DNA from: Parvularculaceae bacterium
GTDB taxonomy: Bacteria; Pseudomonadota; Alphaproteobacteria; Caulobacterales; Parvularculaceae
Length of the DNA: 64,000 nt
Assembly: GCA_021776475.1 (NCBI GenBank)
Contig: JAJFFV010000006.1
Coordinates: 496,001-560,000 of the forward strand
Direction of reading: 5' to 3'
Shown here: piece after piece, positions 63,116 through 64,000 of the stretch
Position numbering within the stretch: position 1 is the first letter of the stretch
Layout: each line of letters opens with the position of its first letter
The notes under the pieces: model-generated
Database searches by the model: none
What the model was told of the DNA's origin: nothing
Seen by the model: only the letters and a program-made list of their open reading frames with translations
Made by a program: the position numbers and the translations under genes

Positions 63116-64000
63116 ATGCAGCCCTTCATTCATCTTCACCTTCATTCTGCTTACTCACTTGCTGAGAGCGCCATCCATGTCAGTCGGTTGAGGGATCTTT
63201 GTATCCAGCACGAAATGCCTGCGGTGGCGGTGACTGACACCAATAATCTGTTTGGCGCGCTGGAAGCATCAGAGACACTGAGTGAAGCCGGCATCCAGTC
63301 AATCACTGGCCTTCAACTGGCTATTTTGCCGACAGATTTTGACCTGCCGGAAAACAGAACTGAAGTACTGCCGTCGCTGGTGCTGTTGGCGCGCAACGAA
63401 ACGGGTTATAAAAATCTGATGAAGCTGTCCAGTGCAGCTTTCCTGACTACAGGTGGGGAAGGGGCGGTTCACTCATCTCTCACTATGATTGAAAGGCAAG
63501 CCGAAGGGTTGATTTGCCTGACTGGCGGGCTAAACGGACCTGCCGATCGGCTTTTGAAAGATGACAGATCGGCGGAAGCAAAAGTTTTACTTCGGAAACT
63601 TTCCGGTATTTTCCCCGACAGTCTCTATGTCGAGCTGCAAAGAGTGGCCGATGCAAGAGCTCACCATAAAACTTCGTATGAAAACGAGTTGTTGCTGATC
63701 GCCTATCAGCTTGAGTTACCTCTGATCGCAACGAATGAACCTTATTATCCGGTACAGGATGATTACGATGCGCATGACGCGCTGCTTTGCATTTCTGAAG
63801 GTGCATATGTTCAGCAGGATGACCGCCGTAAAGTGACGCCAAACCATTATTTCAAATCGTCGGAAGAAATGCGCAAGCTCTTCGATGATCTGCCGGAAGC
63901 GATCGAAAATACTTATTTTGTGGCGCAGCGCTGCGCCTTCCGGCCGCGAACCCATCCCCCGATACTGCCGAGCTTTGTCGAAGGCGACAAAGATGCCGAG
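63116..64000 (+). CDS. dnaE: DNA polymerase III alpha subunit, N-terminal part
   Basis: The replicative polymerase's catalytic subunit. ATG 63116 follows AAAAAGG. The 295 codons seen run open to the window edge. The start MQPFIHLHLHSAYSLAESAIHVSRL is the PHP domain's first metal-binding motif (HLHLHSAYS). Next come AVAVTDTNNLFGALEAS, GLQLAIL and the region through IATNEPYYPVQDDYDAHDALLCI, then the segment leading to PHP motif 8 (NHYFKSSEEM). It is the standard family order. The product continues beyond the window. Confidence 0.94.
   Translation, partial: MQPFIHLHLHSAYSLAESAIHVSRLRDLCIQHEMPAVAVTDTNNLFGALEASETLSEAGIQSITGLQLAILPTDFDLPENRTEVLPSLVLLARNETGYKNLMKLSSAAFLTTGGEGAVHSSLTMIERQAEGLICLTGGLNGPADRLLKDDRSAEAKVLLRKLSGIFPDSLYVELQRVADARAHHKTSYENELLLIAYQLELPLIATNEPYYPVQDDYDAHDALLCISEGAYVQQDDRRKVTPNHYFKSSEEMRKLFDDLPEAIENTYFVAQRCAFRPRTHPPILPSFVEGDKDAE

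Noticed and set aside
1-64000. CRISPR array
   Set aside because: No regularly spaced repeat was found at any scale; the repeats seen are one 17-bp pair, protein-level repeats and inverted operator arms.

Overview
The window is a stretch of an alphaproteobacterial chromosome. The evidence is the gene order rpoZ–rsh–pyrE–pdxJ–acpS–lepB–rnc–era–recO–parC, the short alphaproteobacterial form of prolyl-tRNA synthetase, clpS–clpA beside a DUF3088 gene, a TGC-rich phasin promoter, and cytochrome c maturation of the CcmF/CcmH/CcmI type. A Parvularculales/Hyphomonadales-like bacterium would fit, but the genus cannot be fixed from this sequence. No rRNA, CRISPR array, transposase or integrase was seen. 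Two tRNA genes are present: Ser(GCU) and Leu(UAA).

Layout. 1–3.2 kb is accessory: a partial exported protein, then a DUF2075 helicase-like gene split by one in-frame TGA and bracketed by exact 17-bp direct repeats, next to tRNA-Ser. 3.3–21.7 kb is housekeeping: lytic transglycosylase, dapA, smpB, uracil-DNA glycosylase, NYN nuclease, folK, the long rpoZ-to-parC series, then lemA and an M48 protease. 21.7–41 kb holds the most unusual content, a two-armed multiheme cytochrome locus. 41–53 kb contains a glycosyltransferase, gdhA, a D,D-carboxypeptidase, a phasin with a striking operator, clpS–clpA, small envelope proteins, a decayed DUF6151 gene and an M20 peptidase. 53–61 kb contains an ArsR/ATP-grasp pair, a thioesterase, an iron-dependent alcohol dehydrogenase, tRNA-Leu, a Sel1-repeat protein, proS and lolC–lolD. 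61–63 kb is an SdpR/SdpI-like operon with an internal duplication and decayed small membrane genes. The window ends inside dnaE.

The cytochrome locus is best read as one electron-transfer pathway. The rightward arm encodes a cytoplasmic flavin/cNMP/4x[4Fe-4S] fusion protein, a membrane protein with two H-x13-H heme-b helices, and an inner-membrane FHA–TM–decaheme cytochrome, followed by ccmF and ccmH. The leftward arm encodes a pentaheme cytochrome, a lipoprotein with two GlcG/HbpS domains, an outer-membrane beta-barrel that carries a lipobox and N-terminal repeats, and a 1376-residue decaheme cytochrome ending in an LVIVD propeller. Together they could form a continuous path from cytoplasmic NAD(P)H to the cell surface, or the reverse. 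The components are read directly from sequence; the direction, partner and substrate are inference. I do not recognise the locus as a named system.

Several genes carry single-base lesions: a DUF2075 nonsense codon, DUF6151 frameshifts, a +1 base in a small membrane gene and a TAG in a micro-ORF. They may be real decay or assembly error.
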